From: Lactarius indigo
Taxonomy: Eukaryota > Basidiomycota > Agaricomycetes > Russulales > Russulaceae
Assembly: GCA_025766275.1 (NCBI GenBank)
Contig: JAFKAC010000098.1
Span: forward strand, 1-64,000
Direction: 5' to 3'
Length of the DNA stretch: 64,000 nucleotides
Under the pieces are notes generated by a model. The model was not told the origin of the DNA, did not search any database, and worked only from the letters and a program-made list of their open reading frames with translations. Of the stretch, positions 22,112-31,580 are shown one piece after another. How positions within the stretch are numbered: position 1 is the stretch's first letter; every line of letters starts with the position of its first letter. The translations under genes and the position numbers were made by a program.

Positions 22112-22797
22112 TGTTACGGACTGGACTTGTTTTGACTTTACTATTAGTTTCTTACTTACACTTGCGTTCGTGGGAAAGTCTTTCCTTTCTTGGCTTTCCC
22201 TTTCTTGGACTTGCTGCGCACTAGGAGCCTTAAGATTCTCTCCTAGTGCAAAGTGAGACAATGAGACACTCATTGTCCTTATAAGTCTTTATTACTACTA
22301 TACTTGGGCTAAATGCACCCTTTTATGGCAGGTGTCTCACTTTTGTTAAAACTGAGACATGTCTCACTTGCCTTTTATATCCTTGTTTCTTCTCACACTT
22401 ACTGCGGATAGCTGTGCACACTTTCTTCTTTTTCCCGTGCCTGCTGTGGATTGCTGTACTTTCTTCTCACGCTTGCTGTGGATTGCGCCATTTGTTTGTT
22501 CCACACAAACAAACCTTTTTCTATATAAGTTTGGCCCTAGGTAGCTTGTATCCTTAGACTCAACTTCTTTACCATCACAGTATACATTGTTTTCCCATTC
22601 CCTTGGGGTAACTCTCTGCTAAATCGTCGAACCTCTTGAACCCCCTTGAACTCCACTCACATCTTGAGTATTGTGTCATACTCTGAGATCCTTGTTAACC
22701 ACTTAAACCTTGCCATTACCGGCTGAACCCTTGCCTATTGACATAGAAAGACCAGACTTGCTCACGCCGAGCTGAACGTTCCTACTGTAACGTTACA
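22112..22797 (+). repeat. E1 3' LTR (686 bp)
   Basis: Starts TGTTACGG right after a purine tract and ends TGTAACGTTACA (a 12-bp palindrome). It carries a TATA box (CTATATAAG at about 22519). The matching 5' LTR is not in the window. Confidence 0.8.
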
Positions 22798-23277
22798 ACG
22801 GGGGCATCAAGGTTCATCCCCCAATAGACATGCCATTGTGTGAGGAATGAGTCCACCTTGGTACGGTCGCCATCAAATATGGATGGGGGCTCACCTGTTA
22901 GTTTTTCATGTCCATGTCCTCCTCCTCCCAGGGCTCCTCCACCCAGTGGTCCTCCTGCCGGCAGGCCTCCTCTTGGTATGTCCAGGGGCAGCCCCCCTCC
23001 ACTTTGTCGGTGCAGAAAGTTGTCCCCTGGGGGTCCTCCCCTTCCTGGTGGTGGGTCCAGGGGTATCCCTTGTTGCTCGGCTGATGGTGGATCTCCTTGG
23101 TCAGGCCCTATGGCTCTGAAGATTGCCGCATCGTCTGTGGTCATTCGTACTCCGGTTTCTGGTTTGATCGGGAGTAGGTGTACTTGTGATCCTTGTCATA
23201 TGGCTTCAGCTGCGTCTCGTGCAGCCTGCTCTCAGATGGTGATGATTTCTTCTGCAGGTTAAGGTGGTGGTTGCCAT
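22798..23277 (-). pseudogene. gag: E2 Gag N-terminal fragment
   Basis: The gag start is probably the ATG at 23277 (MATTTLT). The readable part includes PETGVRMTTDDAAIFRAIGP, a Gly/Pro-rich linker and IFDGDRTKVDSFLTQWHVYW, matching E3 Gag at 39400-39790. Frameshifts and TGA codons (in TI-stop-EQAAR and AI-stop-QG, both fitting CGA decay) break the frame, and the E1 LTR removes everything after NLDAPV. Confidence 0.75.
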
Positions 23278-23804
23278 TTCTGCTGTGGGTGATCGTACGT
23301 GGATGACTTTCGGCTGTTCAGAAATGTGTAGGGACTCAGCTCGTTGGATAGTGTACTGTTCGATTGGTCTGACACTTTGTGGTCGGGCTTCTTCGCTTTA
23401 TTCTTCTTCTTCTGTTTCTTCACTAATGGCTTCTCTGGTTGAATGTTCTTGTAACTGTCTGTCAATTGGTCCCCAGTCCACTCATGAGTTGAGTTCTTGC
23501 GTATCAATGTCGCACTGGTAATTCCTTCCTGCTGGTCTGATAACATCCCAGCGGTGATCTATCAGGTTCCACGTAATCTCTACCCAACACAAATGTTCGA
23601 AATTGAACTCAACAGGTCGGAACCTCGTAGGTCTGTTGAACTCGACGAAATATCCTGTTTCGTTGCCTCGTTCTCTCTACTGGGCTGTCCCAAAAATCAG
23701 GTGGGTACGTTTCAGTCTCCTCTTTGTTCTAAGTTATATGGATGGAAGTTCATCCACTGGTTGTGAGTATTAGCAGTTGCCACAATGGAATATCTTGGTC
23801 TTAA
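23278..23804 (-). pseudogene. E2 leader ORF upstream of gag (decayed)
   Basis: A decayed counterpart of the E3 leader ORF. It is recognisable by CDIDTQEL and by residues matching the Val-Glu-Pro-Ile-Gly part of E3, and is interrupted by TGA and TAG codons. No in-frame methionine start is evident. It opens close to the predicted primer-binding site just inside the LTR. Confidence 0.55.
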
Positions 23805-24279
23805 TGTAACGCCGTCAGGATGTTAGCTCGACTTGAGCTTGGAAAGCGACTGTCAACTTAGCTGGACATGTCATGAGACGTATGGCACGAAGGCAAATGT
23901 AGATGCTTGCAGGCACTACGCAGGCAAAGGCTCATTCAAATAGAAGTCCCACACAACTGGGATAGAATATGAGGCAGAGAAGTGACGATTGAAGAAGACC
24001 AAGATGGCGTATCTTGGTCTTCCACAGCTTCCTTAAATACAAGTTGAGCAGGCTTTCAAGTGCTGCTATGGGTCACTGTATTGTAGCGTCTGATGTATCG
24101 CGTAAGTAGCACAATCCTAATACTAATACTACCAGTACTAGGATTGAGTCAAGTGTCAGTCAGCAATCGCATGAATCTCCTATCGTACTACATCATAATC
24201 CCCTAAGTCCGTGACTAATCTACCTTACTGCTGTAGTCACAACCGGTACAGTAAGGGTTCAACACATGCAATCGTAACA
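23805..24279 (-). repeat. E2 5' LTR (475 bp)
   Basis: On the plus strand it begins TGTAACGCCGTC and ends ATCGTAACA. It is a diverged relative of the two E3 LTRs and shares the inverted repeat AAGACCAAGAT / ATCTTGGTCTT. The primer-binding site with the same 11-mer lies just outside at about 23792-23802. Confidence 0.75.
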
Positions 24280-24960
24280 CAAGGCAACTTTATCGCTGCT
24301 GAGTACCTGCTGGAGGGGGTCACTCTGACACAATACCATCACATTCGTCTTGATGATGCCAACTCCCTATTCAAGCACTGGATACAGAGGTGAGCTGCTG
24401 GTGAGATCCCATTCCGCTTCAAGAAAGTGGATAAGGCTAACAAGCATTATGATGGTGAGCATTCAACCAGGGGTGGGTCTAATGGACAAAGCCAAGAAGA
24501 TGGTGCTGGGAGTCCAAGCAGTGTAAGTAGCTGAGCTCCCTTATGTTTCTGTAACTTTGGCCTCACCCTCACCAGAGTGCCAATGGCCAGCAGCCTCATG
24601 AGGAGCTGCCGATGCAAGAAGATGGGGGAATTCTGCCCCCACACCCTCCCAACCCCCCACCACCTCCTCCACCTCCTCACACTTGGACTCAGACTTGCCC
24701 TCACCCTTGCCCTCACCCTCGCATCATCACGCAGCACCCAGCTCCCATTGGCAGCTCAAGGACAGGTCCTGCCCAGGAATGCTCCCCTGATGACCATGTA
24801 AGTGACCTAAATTCAATCTAGCGCCTCTCACTCAGGGCCTCTTACTCAGGCAACTGCCGATACCCCCCCCTCCAAGCGCCAGAAAGTTGATCACCATTTG
24901 ACAAATGCACAGAATGACACTCGGTGCTCAGCATGTGTAACGCGGCCTACTGAGCAGGCT
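24280..24960 (+). pseudogene. Fragment of an unrecognised basidiomycete gene
   Basis: Starting right after the E2 LTR, one frame reads GNFIAAEYLLEGVTLTQYHH then IRLDDANSLFKHWIQR, a TGA at 24391 (fits CGA decay), then AAGEIPFRFKKVDKANKHYD. A plausible intron (GTAAGT at 24522 to CAG at about 24573) leads to a Pro-rich exon (HPPNPPPPPPPPHTW), and another donor follows at about 24798. This looks like the 3' part of a host or element gene cut by E2. I do not recognise the family. Confidence 0.4.
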
Positions 24961-25689
24961 AAGCAAATTAAGTAAGTGATAGCTTCCTCATTGACTCTAG
25001 AAGGTGAATGTGTCCAATAGGAGCAGCGGCATGTCTGCCAGGACCAGAGTGGGTCACTAGAAGGAGGAGGAGCAAGGGGCATGCACCACTGCAGATGATT
25101 AGTATCTCCCTCACATCCCTTTTCTGAATTCTCACTTGTACCAAGCATCTCTCAGAGTGTAACGTAAATATCTATCTATACATGTGTTGTGCAAATTTTC
25201 AGCACCATTAAATGCCTTGACAATGATCTAGTGTTGTGGCAGCTCAAGCCAACATTTTTGCTGCCTTGGTAAATAAGATTTCGGAGATCTGAAAATATTT
25301 GGGGAGGTAGATATTCTCAAACACTGAGGAATCCTCCACTGACTCTAAGCGATAAAATCAGACTGTTTGTGAGTTATTTGACCAGCTCTGAACAGCTGCT
25401 GAAACATTATGACCAACTCACAATCACACAGGGCGAAACAAGACAGCAAATGGAGATTGAATTTGATACAGAAATTGTACAGTAGGGCAGTGAACTAGCT
25501 AGATGTGAGACAAGTATGTAAAGAGATACTGAGGCAGAGAGAAATAGTGAACAGGACAAAAAAGATGCCGAAAATGCGTAAAGTATGAAAAAGGTCTTAC
25601 AATCCACCCTTCCAGTTCTCATCTTGTGTGTGTATCCATTCTTCAATTGCAGCTACCCTTCTTTCCAAGGCCTCCATGCTGCTGCTGCT
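24961..25689. other. No gene recognised
   Basis: AT-richer sequence with no convincing frame, repeat or RNA gene. It probably contains decayed flanking or transposon DNA. Confidence 0.4.
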
Positions 25690-26346
25690 GGGAGATGGCA
25701 CTTGCGACTCCTGAGTGGCAGAGCTTTGCTTGATGAACAGACACATAAGAACTATACTCACAGTGACTGATAAGACTGTGGTGAGATATAGAGGGTGACT
25801 GGAAGCAGCACAGGGGTGTCAAGCAGAGTGAAGCAGAGTGGAAGTCTGGCACACAACAGTGAGGGAACTGATTATACAATTGAGAGGAAGAGACATACCT
25901 GGCACACAACAGTGAGGGAACTGATGTGGACCAGGAGCGTACAAGCACTACTACTTATACTATACAGGAGGGTGACACAACTACAAGGTAAGTAACAGAG
26001 TGTCACAGAATACAAGGGACGCATTGTTCTACAACAGGACAAAGGAGTGTGTGTAAAGGGAACAAGGTGTGCAAGAACAAGGAAAGTCCAGACAAGGATG
26101 ATATCATAGTGACATCATAATAAAGATAAGAACTAAAGGAGAACAAAGTACTGAGTACAATGAAGTGTCCGGAGTGTTCTACATGATGTCATAGTACATG
26201 ATGTCATACATGACGCAATGATTAGCGCTAGATTGTACAGATCAAATGTAAGTAATGTACAGGTTCAATTAATCTAATCTAAAGCAGTCCATGCTGCAAG
26301 TCTGGTCCGTACGAGCCGCTAAGTGCGCAAGGGTCACTTATCAACA
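25690..26346 (-). repeat. R1: LTR-like repeat, inverted copy of R2
   Basis: The reverse complement matches 61038-61680 over most of its length, with blocks such as CACTTATCAACA, GACCAGGAGCGTACA and CTGGCACACAA. On the minus strand it starts TGTTGATAAGTGACC, like an LTR terminus. The inner border near 25690 is approximate. It truncates the gene on its right: the LTR's TGT TGA supplies that frame's last codon and stop. Confidence 0.65.
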
Positions 26347-27871
26347 TTGCTTTCGTGAGGAGGAGACTGAGGGTGGTGGGTTCGGCACCAAGACATATGG
26401 CACAAGTTTCTTCCTCTTCAATGACATGTGCCGACAGAGAGCGAGGGCTATGGAAGGGGAGTGGTTGTCAATGGGAACAGGAGAGTCGGCGGCAGGGGTA
26501 GGGGGAATGGGAGTGGCAGCGGCAGGGGGAATGGTGGCAGCAGTGGTAGGAGGAATGGTGGCAACAGTGGAAGGGGTGGTGGCAGGAGAGATAATGGGAA
26601 TGGAAGCAGGAGTAGGGACAGAGGGCTCAGCAGCTGCATCAACAGCAGGGAACAGCTCTGCAGAGGGTGGGACTGGCAACTCAGCTGTAGAGGGTGGGGT
26701 GGGCGACTCAGCTGCAGATGGTGAAACTGAAGCTGCCAAGCAAGAATGGCCATGAGATGACCCGCTGTCCAGCTTCATCCTCCCAACCATCCTCGAGGCC
26801 AACACTACCGAGTTTGAACCCACCCTGACCCCGTGCCTTGGCTGCTTCCCCTTGAGCTGCTCAAGGTGGAACTTGAAGACCTGCCTGGCTGTCAGCATCC
26901 ACTGATCTGCCTTGCCTGTCTTCACATTGATGGGCATCAGACTGCATTGCTGCTTCTTCTCCTTGCAGCAAATGCAAGGCCCTGTTGGCCTTGTCTGGCA
27001 GTTGACCCCTGCACGGGCGCATCAAGAGCACTATTTATATTTCCTTTAGCTGCAAATAATGAAAAGATAATGAATATGCACCTCAAACTTATACCCCTCG
27101 TCCTCATTTTCTCCCTCACCCTCTGCGCCCTTGCCGTCTTCATCTTTGTTGTTGTTGTTGTCATCGATCTCATCCTCCTCGTCCTCCTCATTGTCCTCCT
27201 CAATCTTGTCTTCCTCCTCGATCTCATCCTCTTCTTCATAGCCATTGTCACTGGAGCTGTTGCTCTTGCTGTCGTCTTCCTCACTCTCAAACTCATCCTT
27301 GTCATTGAGTGCAGGCCTACATTGCTGCTGCATGGGCCCTGCGTGGTGCTTCTTGGCCTTGTTGCCTGAAGGCAAAGGCTGCTTACGCTTCCTCAAATCA
27401 GCCACGGCAGCAGCTTCAGCAGCCTTTTTGTGCTGCCTTCAGTTGCGGGTGGCCCTTAGCAACTGTTGGAGGAAGTCAGAATGATCAGAGGAATAGAGAT
27501 ATAATTACTCACCTTCTGCAACCCATCCACCTGCATTGCTGCATAGTCGGCAGGTGGATCCGGCAGGATGAGCTTCACCCTCGGCAGGTGATGTGGGACT
27601 GTCTTTGGTGGTGGTCCCACATTTTGAGACTTGGCAACTGTGGGGAGACATTGAGAAAACAAATGAGACAGTTTGTAATGACTCACCAAGGGTTTCCCAC
27701 CAGCGACCCTCGCTCAGCAACAAGTCCAAGATGTCCTGGGGGAACTTGGCCCCAGGTTGGTAATACTTATGCCTCTTAAGGCTGGGGTTTGTTCTGGTGA
27801 TCTCTGAAAGATCACCATCAGCGTCTAATATGATGTAGAGTGCCGCAAGTGTGGGATGCAGTGCTGGCGCC
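26341..27871 (-). pseudogene. Fragment of a Zn2Cys6-like gene, cut at both ends
   Basis: Minus-strand exons reading inward from 27871: ITRTNPSLKRHKYYQPGAKF and LLLSEGRWWETL; VAKSQNVGPPPKTVPHHLPR; a basic then very acidic exon (27046-27405, with runs of Glu and Asp); and a cysteine exon with spacing CX2CX6CX7CX2CX6C ending in CSLMPINVKTGKADQWML, followed by a Pro/Thr/Ala-rich tail. A TGA within the cluster fits CGA decay of an arginine codon. The 5' end is cut by the LTR of element A at 27872 and the 3' end by R1 at 26346, so this is a disrupted gene. A DNA-binding regulator is the likely original role, on the basis of the cluster alone. Confidence 0.55.
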
Positions 27872-28546
27872 TGTCATGAACCTATAACCCGGTTGTGACT
27901 CAAGGGTGCTTGGGACCGGTCCGCGTTGGCCCAGTCTTATGTAATCACCTTCCTAAAGGGGAATTCCGACTCGGAGTTTGAATTCAGTTCTCAAATGATC
28001 ACGTGATCTGTCACATCTCTCAAGCCACGTGTTGTGTACACGTGTACTAATCAACAGTTGATTGTTGATCAATCAACGAAGATAATCAACCAAGTCACCA
28101 CCCCTTGGGGATTTCCGCATTGACTGCGGAATCACGCCATCCTGACGCAAGATTGTGCCATCGACTGCAGCTCAGTCGTTCTATGTTTAAACCTCTTCTG
28201 ATTGGACTCTATTGTTAGATGTCTCTAGAATGTTCCCTTGTGCAGTACTGCGCAGCACCCATGGACAGGCCCTAAGCCTGCCCTAAAACTATGCACAGAC
28301 CACCCTCTGTAGTATATAAGCTGGTGCAATTCTATGGACAGTCCCTCAGACTGTCCACTTGTGACATCCTCCCTCTTGCCTCTCAGCTCCTTCGAGTGCC
28401 CCGCTCATCACACGCCACTACTCCTCTTTGAGCCAAGAGTGTATCTTGTGTTCTTCTGTCGTCGAGCATCTCTTCTCCACACCCTACTCAGCCCCCAGTC
28501 TCTGCCTACGTCGTGACCCCCTGTCGAGTGACAGTGAGTCATCACA
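27872..28546 (+). repeat. Element A 5' LTR (675 bp)
   Basis: Starts TGTCATGAACC and ends CATCACA. Homologous along its length to the D LTRs at 41451-42129 and 50576-51243. Confidence 0.88.
28005..28085 (+). promoter_or_regulatory. U3 palindrome cluster with CACGTG motifs
   Basis: Holds GATCACGTGATC, GCCACGTG and GTACACGTGTAC, plus nested AT-rich palindromes around TTGATTGTTGATCAATCAAC. CACGTG is the usual core for bHLH-type factors. The cluster is kept in both D LTRs, where one LTR has an extra copy of a CACGTG unit. A role as enhancer is inferred. Confidence 0.5.
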
Positions 28547-28558
28547 CTTGGACAGTCT
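28313..28558 (+). promoter_or_regulatory. TATA box, predicted start site and self-primer site of A
   Basis: TATATAA begins at 28313. The segment AGACTGTCCA (28348-28357) lies 35 bp downstream and is the right arm of an inverted repeat (GGACAGTC / GACTGTCC). Its exact reverse complement TGGACAGTCT occurs at 28549-28558, two bases after the LTR end. This matches the layout of Tf1-type self-priming, where the mRNA 5' end anneals to the primer-binding site. No tRNA-like primer site was recognised. Confidence 0.7.
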
Positions 28559-28587
28559 AACCAATAGACTGACTCTGGGCTGCTCCA

Positions 28588-29757
28588 GTGGCTGACTACA
28601 ACTATGAGTACGACTTCTCACAGTACGGTCAGTGGGACGGAGATTCTGCCAGCTACCAGTTGGAGTTCAACAACCAAGGTAGCCCCCTCAACTTTTCCTG
28701 CACTTCCCCTGTTGCCCTTGTTTGGGATGCAACCCCTGAACTAGTTTACCCCTACGCTCTGGCTGAAGAAGCCACCCCTCGTCTGTCCCCCCATCGTCTG
28801 TCTCCCAGCACCGCCCAGTTCTACGAAGAGGTCCTTGAGATCATTGACCTCAACGGGAACCTTACCCCCTTGACCCCTGAACCCCATACCGAGTCTGCAC
28901 CTCCCCTCCATGTCCTGACCCCCCACCCTCCTGTTTCCCTTCGTGGCTCTCCTTCACCACCTTCTGTTCTTCCTCCGACTCCTCGTCGCTCTCCGTCTCC
29001 TGTTCCGGTCCCCTCCCGCCTTGCCACCCCCGACTTGCCGATTGACTACGAGCGAGTAGCAGAACAAGGCCCCGTCTTCCCTCCGGCCCCTCACCCCGAC
29101 CAGGAGAATATTCCCCCTGCCGCCGCCACCACCTATCTAGCCCCCCCTTGCCTCCTTTCCCAAGGAGAACACCCCCACCAGTACATCCCCATCATCACCC
29201 CCCAAGGAGAGTCTTGGCGGCCTGCCTCCACCACCCTCAGGGAACTAATTACTAAGGTTCCCCTCGCCACTTCCCTCATTAATTTTCCCCTGGTTTTTCC
29301 CTCGGTCACTCCCTTCCGCCTCCTTCCTCCCCACGTCTACACCCTCTTTCCCCGTACTGTTGACCCCACTCAACATCCCAACTTCTATCCCCTGTACGTC
29401 TGTTCCAAGGCCATCTACAACCTCCCCTCCCCCAACACCCCCTTTGGGACTATCCGTTACGATTTTAGGGAAGGTCTGCGGCGCGTCTTTGCCCCCCTCA
29501 CTAACATCTACAGGGCAGGGTACATTGACTCTCTAGTGACCCTAGAGATTCAGGACTTCTTGGACAGGAGAGTTGTGACCACTTACAGACATTTACGCTT
29601 CGCTGTTAACAGACAAATTTACGCTTACCACCAGGCCTACTTCTTTGAGGACTTGGTTCGTTCTGCCCCCCACCTTCTTGCTTACTGTTTTTCCCCTCGT
29701 ATCCCTGCCGACCCCTTTAGTTTCATTTCCACTTTCCCCAATAACCAACCACTTTAG
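28588..29757 (+). CDS. Element A ORF1: methionine-free leader ORF with PIDYERV
   Basis: About 390 codons opening at a GTG (VADYNYEYDFSQYGQWDG). The order is an acidic/Tyr-rich start; a Pro/Ser-rich region; the motif LPIDYERVAEQGPVFPP near residue 150; then a conserved C-terminal part (IRYDFREGLRRVFAPLTNI, YIDSLVTLEIQDFLDRRVVT, YFFEDLVRSAPHLLAY). There is no in-frame ATG; translation would need a non-AUG start or a spliced leader. A donor GTGAGT at 28534 and an acceptor CTCCAG just before the ORF would allow a short intron that removes the self-primer site. It is homologous to D ORF1 with a 93-nt deletion. The PIDYERV motif links it to the E1 and E4 Pol extensions. Function unknown. Confidence 0.7.
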   Translation: MADYNYEYDFSQYGQWDGDSASYQLEFNNQGSPLNFSCTSPVALVWDATPELVYPYALAEEATPRLSPHRLSPSTAQFYEEVLEIIDLNGNLTPLTPEPHTESAPPLHVLTPHPPVSLRGSPSPPSVLPPTPRRSPSPVPVPSRLATPDLPIDYERVAEQGPVFPPAPHPDQENIPPAAATTYLAPPCLLSQGEHPHQYIPIITPQGESWRPASTTLRELITKVPLATSLINFPLVFPSVTPFRLLPPHVYTLFPRTVDPTQHPNFYPLYVCSKAIYNLPSPNTPFGTIRYDFREGLRRVFAPLTNIYRAGYIDSLVTLEIQDFLDRRVVTTYRHLRFAVNRQIYAYHQAYFFEDLVRSAPHLLAYCFSPRIPADPFSFISTFPNNQPL

Positions 29758-29866
29758 ATAAGTGGTTATATATTTGCCTTGTCTTGAAACAAGTGTTTTA
29801 AGTGCAATGCAAAGTAAGTAAGTGTTTACTTACTTGGGTTTTGGACTTAAATCAAGTGATTTAAGT
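29749..29866 (+). promoter_or_regulatory. Cluster of four hairpins between ORF1 and ORF2
   Basis: Consecutive inverted repeats: AACCACTT / AAGTGGTT; CTTGAAAC / GTTTTAAG with loop AAGT; AAGTAAGT / ACTTACTT; ACTTAAATCA / TGATTTAAGT. In copy D the second and fourth have loop GAGT closed by C-G. The cluster ends on the GTG that opens ORF2. Confidence 0.7.
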
Positions 29867-30848
29867 GCCTCCTTCTACTCCATTTACCTTCAACTTATCC
29901 GAAGAACAAAGGCTCATGCGAGCCCAAGTTAACTTCGAGTCCCACAGGCAGCGGCAACTTGACCACTATTACCCCATCACTTCCACTTACGACCTCATTG
30001 ATAACCCCCACCTTGACTGTTGGACAGAACCCCCCACTGCCTTACGTACCCTCATCGACCTCTTTGACTTTGGAGAAGTCATCCCTGAGAGGGTTTACCA
30101 TGAGTTCATTGATGATCTTTCTGAAGTCGTCAAGGCTGCCGACAAACAGCTCCTTTACTGGCACATTTCCAACTCCGTCTCCGCCACCAACCATCCAACA
30201 GACCAACTCCTAGTGTGGGCCAAGAACAACTATCTTTGGTTTGTCCACATTCCCCCTCATAGTGACCATTACATCCGGCAACTCGAAGACGGCTTCTCTC
30301 TTCACTTTGTCGACCGACTCCGCCTCACATATCAGGAAATACAGATTTCCTTCCAAGAACTCTGAGTGGTCATTCACCCCGACTCTGCCCCCCAACTAGT
30401 AATCTCTGACAGTTTGGAGTTCACATACTCCTTCACCACCTCTGTGTGGGAAACTACCTTGTCCAACCCTGACCAGAACCTCATCAACCCCAGTATCTGG
30501 CATTACCCCCCTTCTACCTCTGACGACCCAGAGTTAGTCTCAATTCTCAACGCTAGAGAAACTTTCTGGACTCCGCCCTTGCTCTGCTGAATTACAGATC
30601 AGCTTCCCCCTAGTTCCCCTGAAACTGAAGACAAATCTTCAGACTCCGACATCTCCTTGCATAATGGAGATACTAACCAGCCGCCTAGCCCAAACAACGG
30701 TTGGGGACCAACTCTGACCCCAGGCCCCTGTTGGTGCTCTCAAGAAGTCTGCACCTGCGATTATTGTCCCGACACCCCCCTGACACCCCCCAACATAGTG
30801 TTGTGGTCCCCTGGAGTTAACTATCTACCTTATAGAGAAAAGGTCTAG
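29865..30848 (+). pseudogene. Element A ORF2 (two TGA codons)
   Basis: 984 nt, exactly the same length as D ORF2. Opens GTG CCT CCT right after an in-frame TAA. Readable blocks include LDCWTEPPTALRTLIDLFDF, GEVIPERVYHEFIDDLSEVV, NHPTDQLLVWAKNNYLWFVH and, near the end, CWCSQEVCTCDYCPDTP, a possible metal-binding cysteine patch. TGA at 30363 and at 30588 stand where D has CGA, so both are decay products. The only in-frame ATG (29914) is absent in D. I do not recognise the family. Confidence 0.65.
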
Positions 30849-30857
30849 ATAGTGTAG

Positions 30858-31580
30858 ATTGTCAAGATAAATTTTACGAGTGTAAAATTTGACAATTTTC
30901 CGAGTCAAACCCTGGATCCAATTCATTGGGAAATTAACCTGGCATCCTCACACGTCGCCCAAAGAAGAACTCATCGTCTCTTCCAAGTGGACGATCGGCC
31001 CATAGTCTCTACTCCCAGCACCCCTGTAACCCCAAGAAGGGCCCCCAGAGCTCACCAAGCTACCAACACCCAGATTCCCCTTCTGAGTATTAACCAAGCC
31101 GGTCCAAGTGAACTGGTGTACCCCAGTATCCAAGCAACCCCGACTGCAAGGCAGCATTCCACAAGCAGTGACGAAGCTCAGTACCTCGAGACCCAACCCC
31201 GAGAAATCAATTGTCATCTCCCTGAGGCTATCCTAGTAACCAAGAGCCTACCAACCCGAACCCCCCGAGAACTCGACATGTTCAGAAGACACTGTTCTCT
31301 GTTGTACCAAAATCGGCACAATCTTGGAACCCTGTACTTTTCCCAGCCACTTACACGTATAAGCAAGGTCTCGACAAGCCCCTTGTACTTCCAAGACTTC
31401 TTGTGGAGAAGTAAAACGACCCTGACCCACTTTGGTATTTGGGAAGAATACCATTGGATCCGCCGATCACAAAGACCCCATCGTCCGGATAGAGCTATCC
31501 TCCTCCCCACGTACAAAGTCTACTACCCCTGGAACCTGGACAGTTGGACTGTCACCCGCCTCACCAGAAGAGGTGAATGA
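30858..31580 (+). CDS. Element A ORF3: leader ORF ending on the gag start
   Basis: Opens after a TAG at 30855, and its first codons run through a hairpin with arms AAATTTTAC / GTAAAATTT and loop GAGT (30869-30890). It continues to a TGA that overlaps the gag ATG (ATGA at 31577-31580). Blocks: SVKFDNFPS, HRLFQVDDRPIVSTP, PREINCHLPEAILVTKSL, WIRRSQRPHRPDRAILLPTY. About 240 residues, basic and Trp/Tyr-rich toward the end. The one ATG (31278) is a GTG in D. The stop-start overlap would also permit reinitiation at gag. Function unknown. Confidence 0.65.
   Translation: MVKINFTSVKFDNFPSQTLDPIHWEINLASSHVAQRRTHRLFQVDDRPIVSTPSTPVTPRRAPRAHQATNTQIPLLSINQAGPSELVYPSIQATPTARQHSTSSDEAQYLETQPREINCHLPEAILVTKSLPTRTPRELDMFRRHCSLLYQNRHNLGTLYFSQPLTRISKVSTSPLYFQDFLWRSKTTLTHFGIWEEYHWIRRSQRPHRPDRAILLPTYKVYYPWNLDSWTVTRLTRRGE

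Larger units (their letters stand above)
15636..22797 (+). mobile_element. E1: 5'-truncated Ty3/gypsy chromovirus
   Basis: Gag tail, Pol (protease, RT, RNase H, integrase, chromodomain), a 3' extension with zinc knuckles, a polypurine tract (AGGGAGGG before 22112) and a 3' LTR. The 5' LTR and most of gag are missing. A solo LTR of another family sits in the RNase H region. Its 3' LTR abuts the gag of E2, so E1 inserted into E2 or replaced part of it. Confidence 0.9.
22798..24279 (-). mobile_element. E2: remnant of a gypsy element related to E3
   Basis: Minus-strand remnant holding a 5' LTR (23805-24279), the leader frame and the start of gag, cut at 22798 by the E1 LTR. The leader and gag reading (IFDGDRTKVDSFLTQWHVYW) is clearly homologous to E3. 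Confidence 0.8.

Noticed and set aside
22840..23262. Plus-strand proline-rich open frame
   Set aside because: It lies antisense to the homologous E2 gag fragment and is explained by its Gly/Pro-rich linker.
28549..28566. tRNA-type primer-binding site after the A LTR
   Set aside because: No TGG-initial 3'-tRNA complement of useful length that I recognise; the self-complement to the mRNA start explains the site better.
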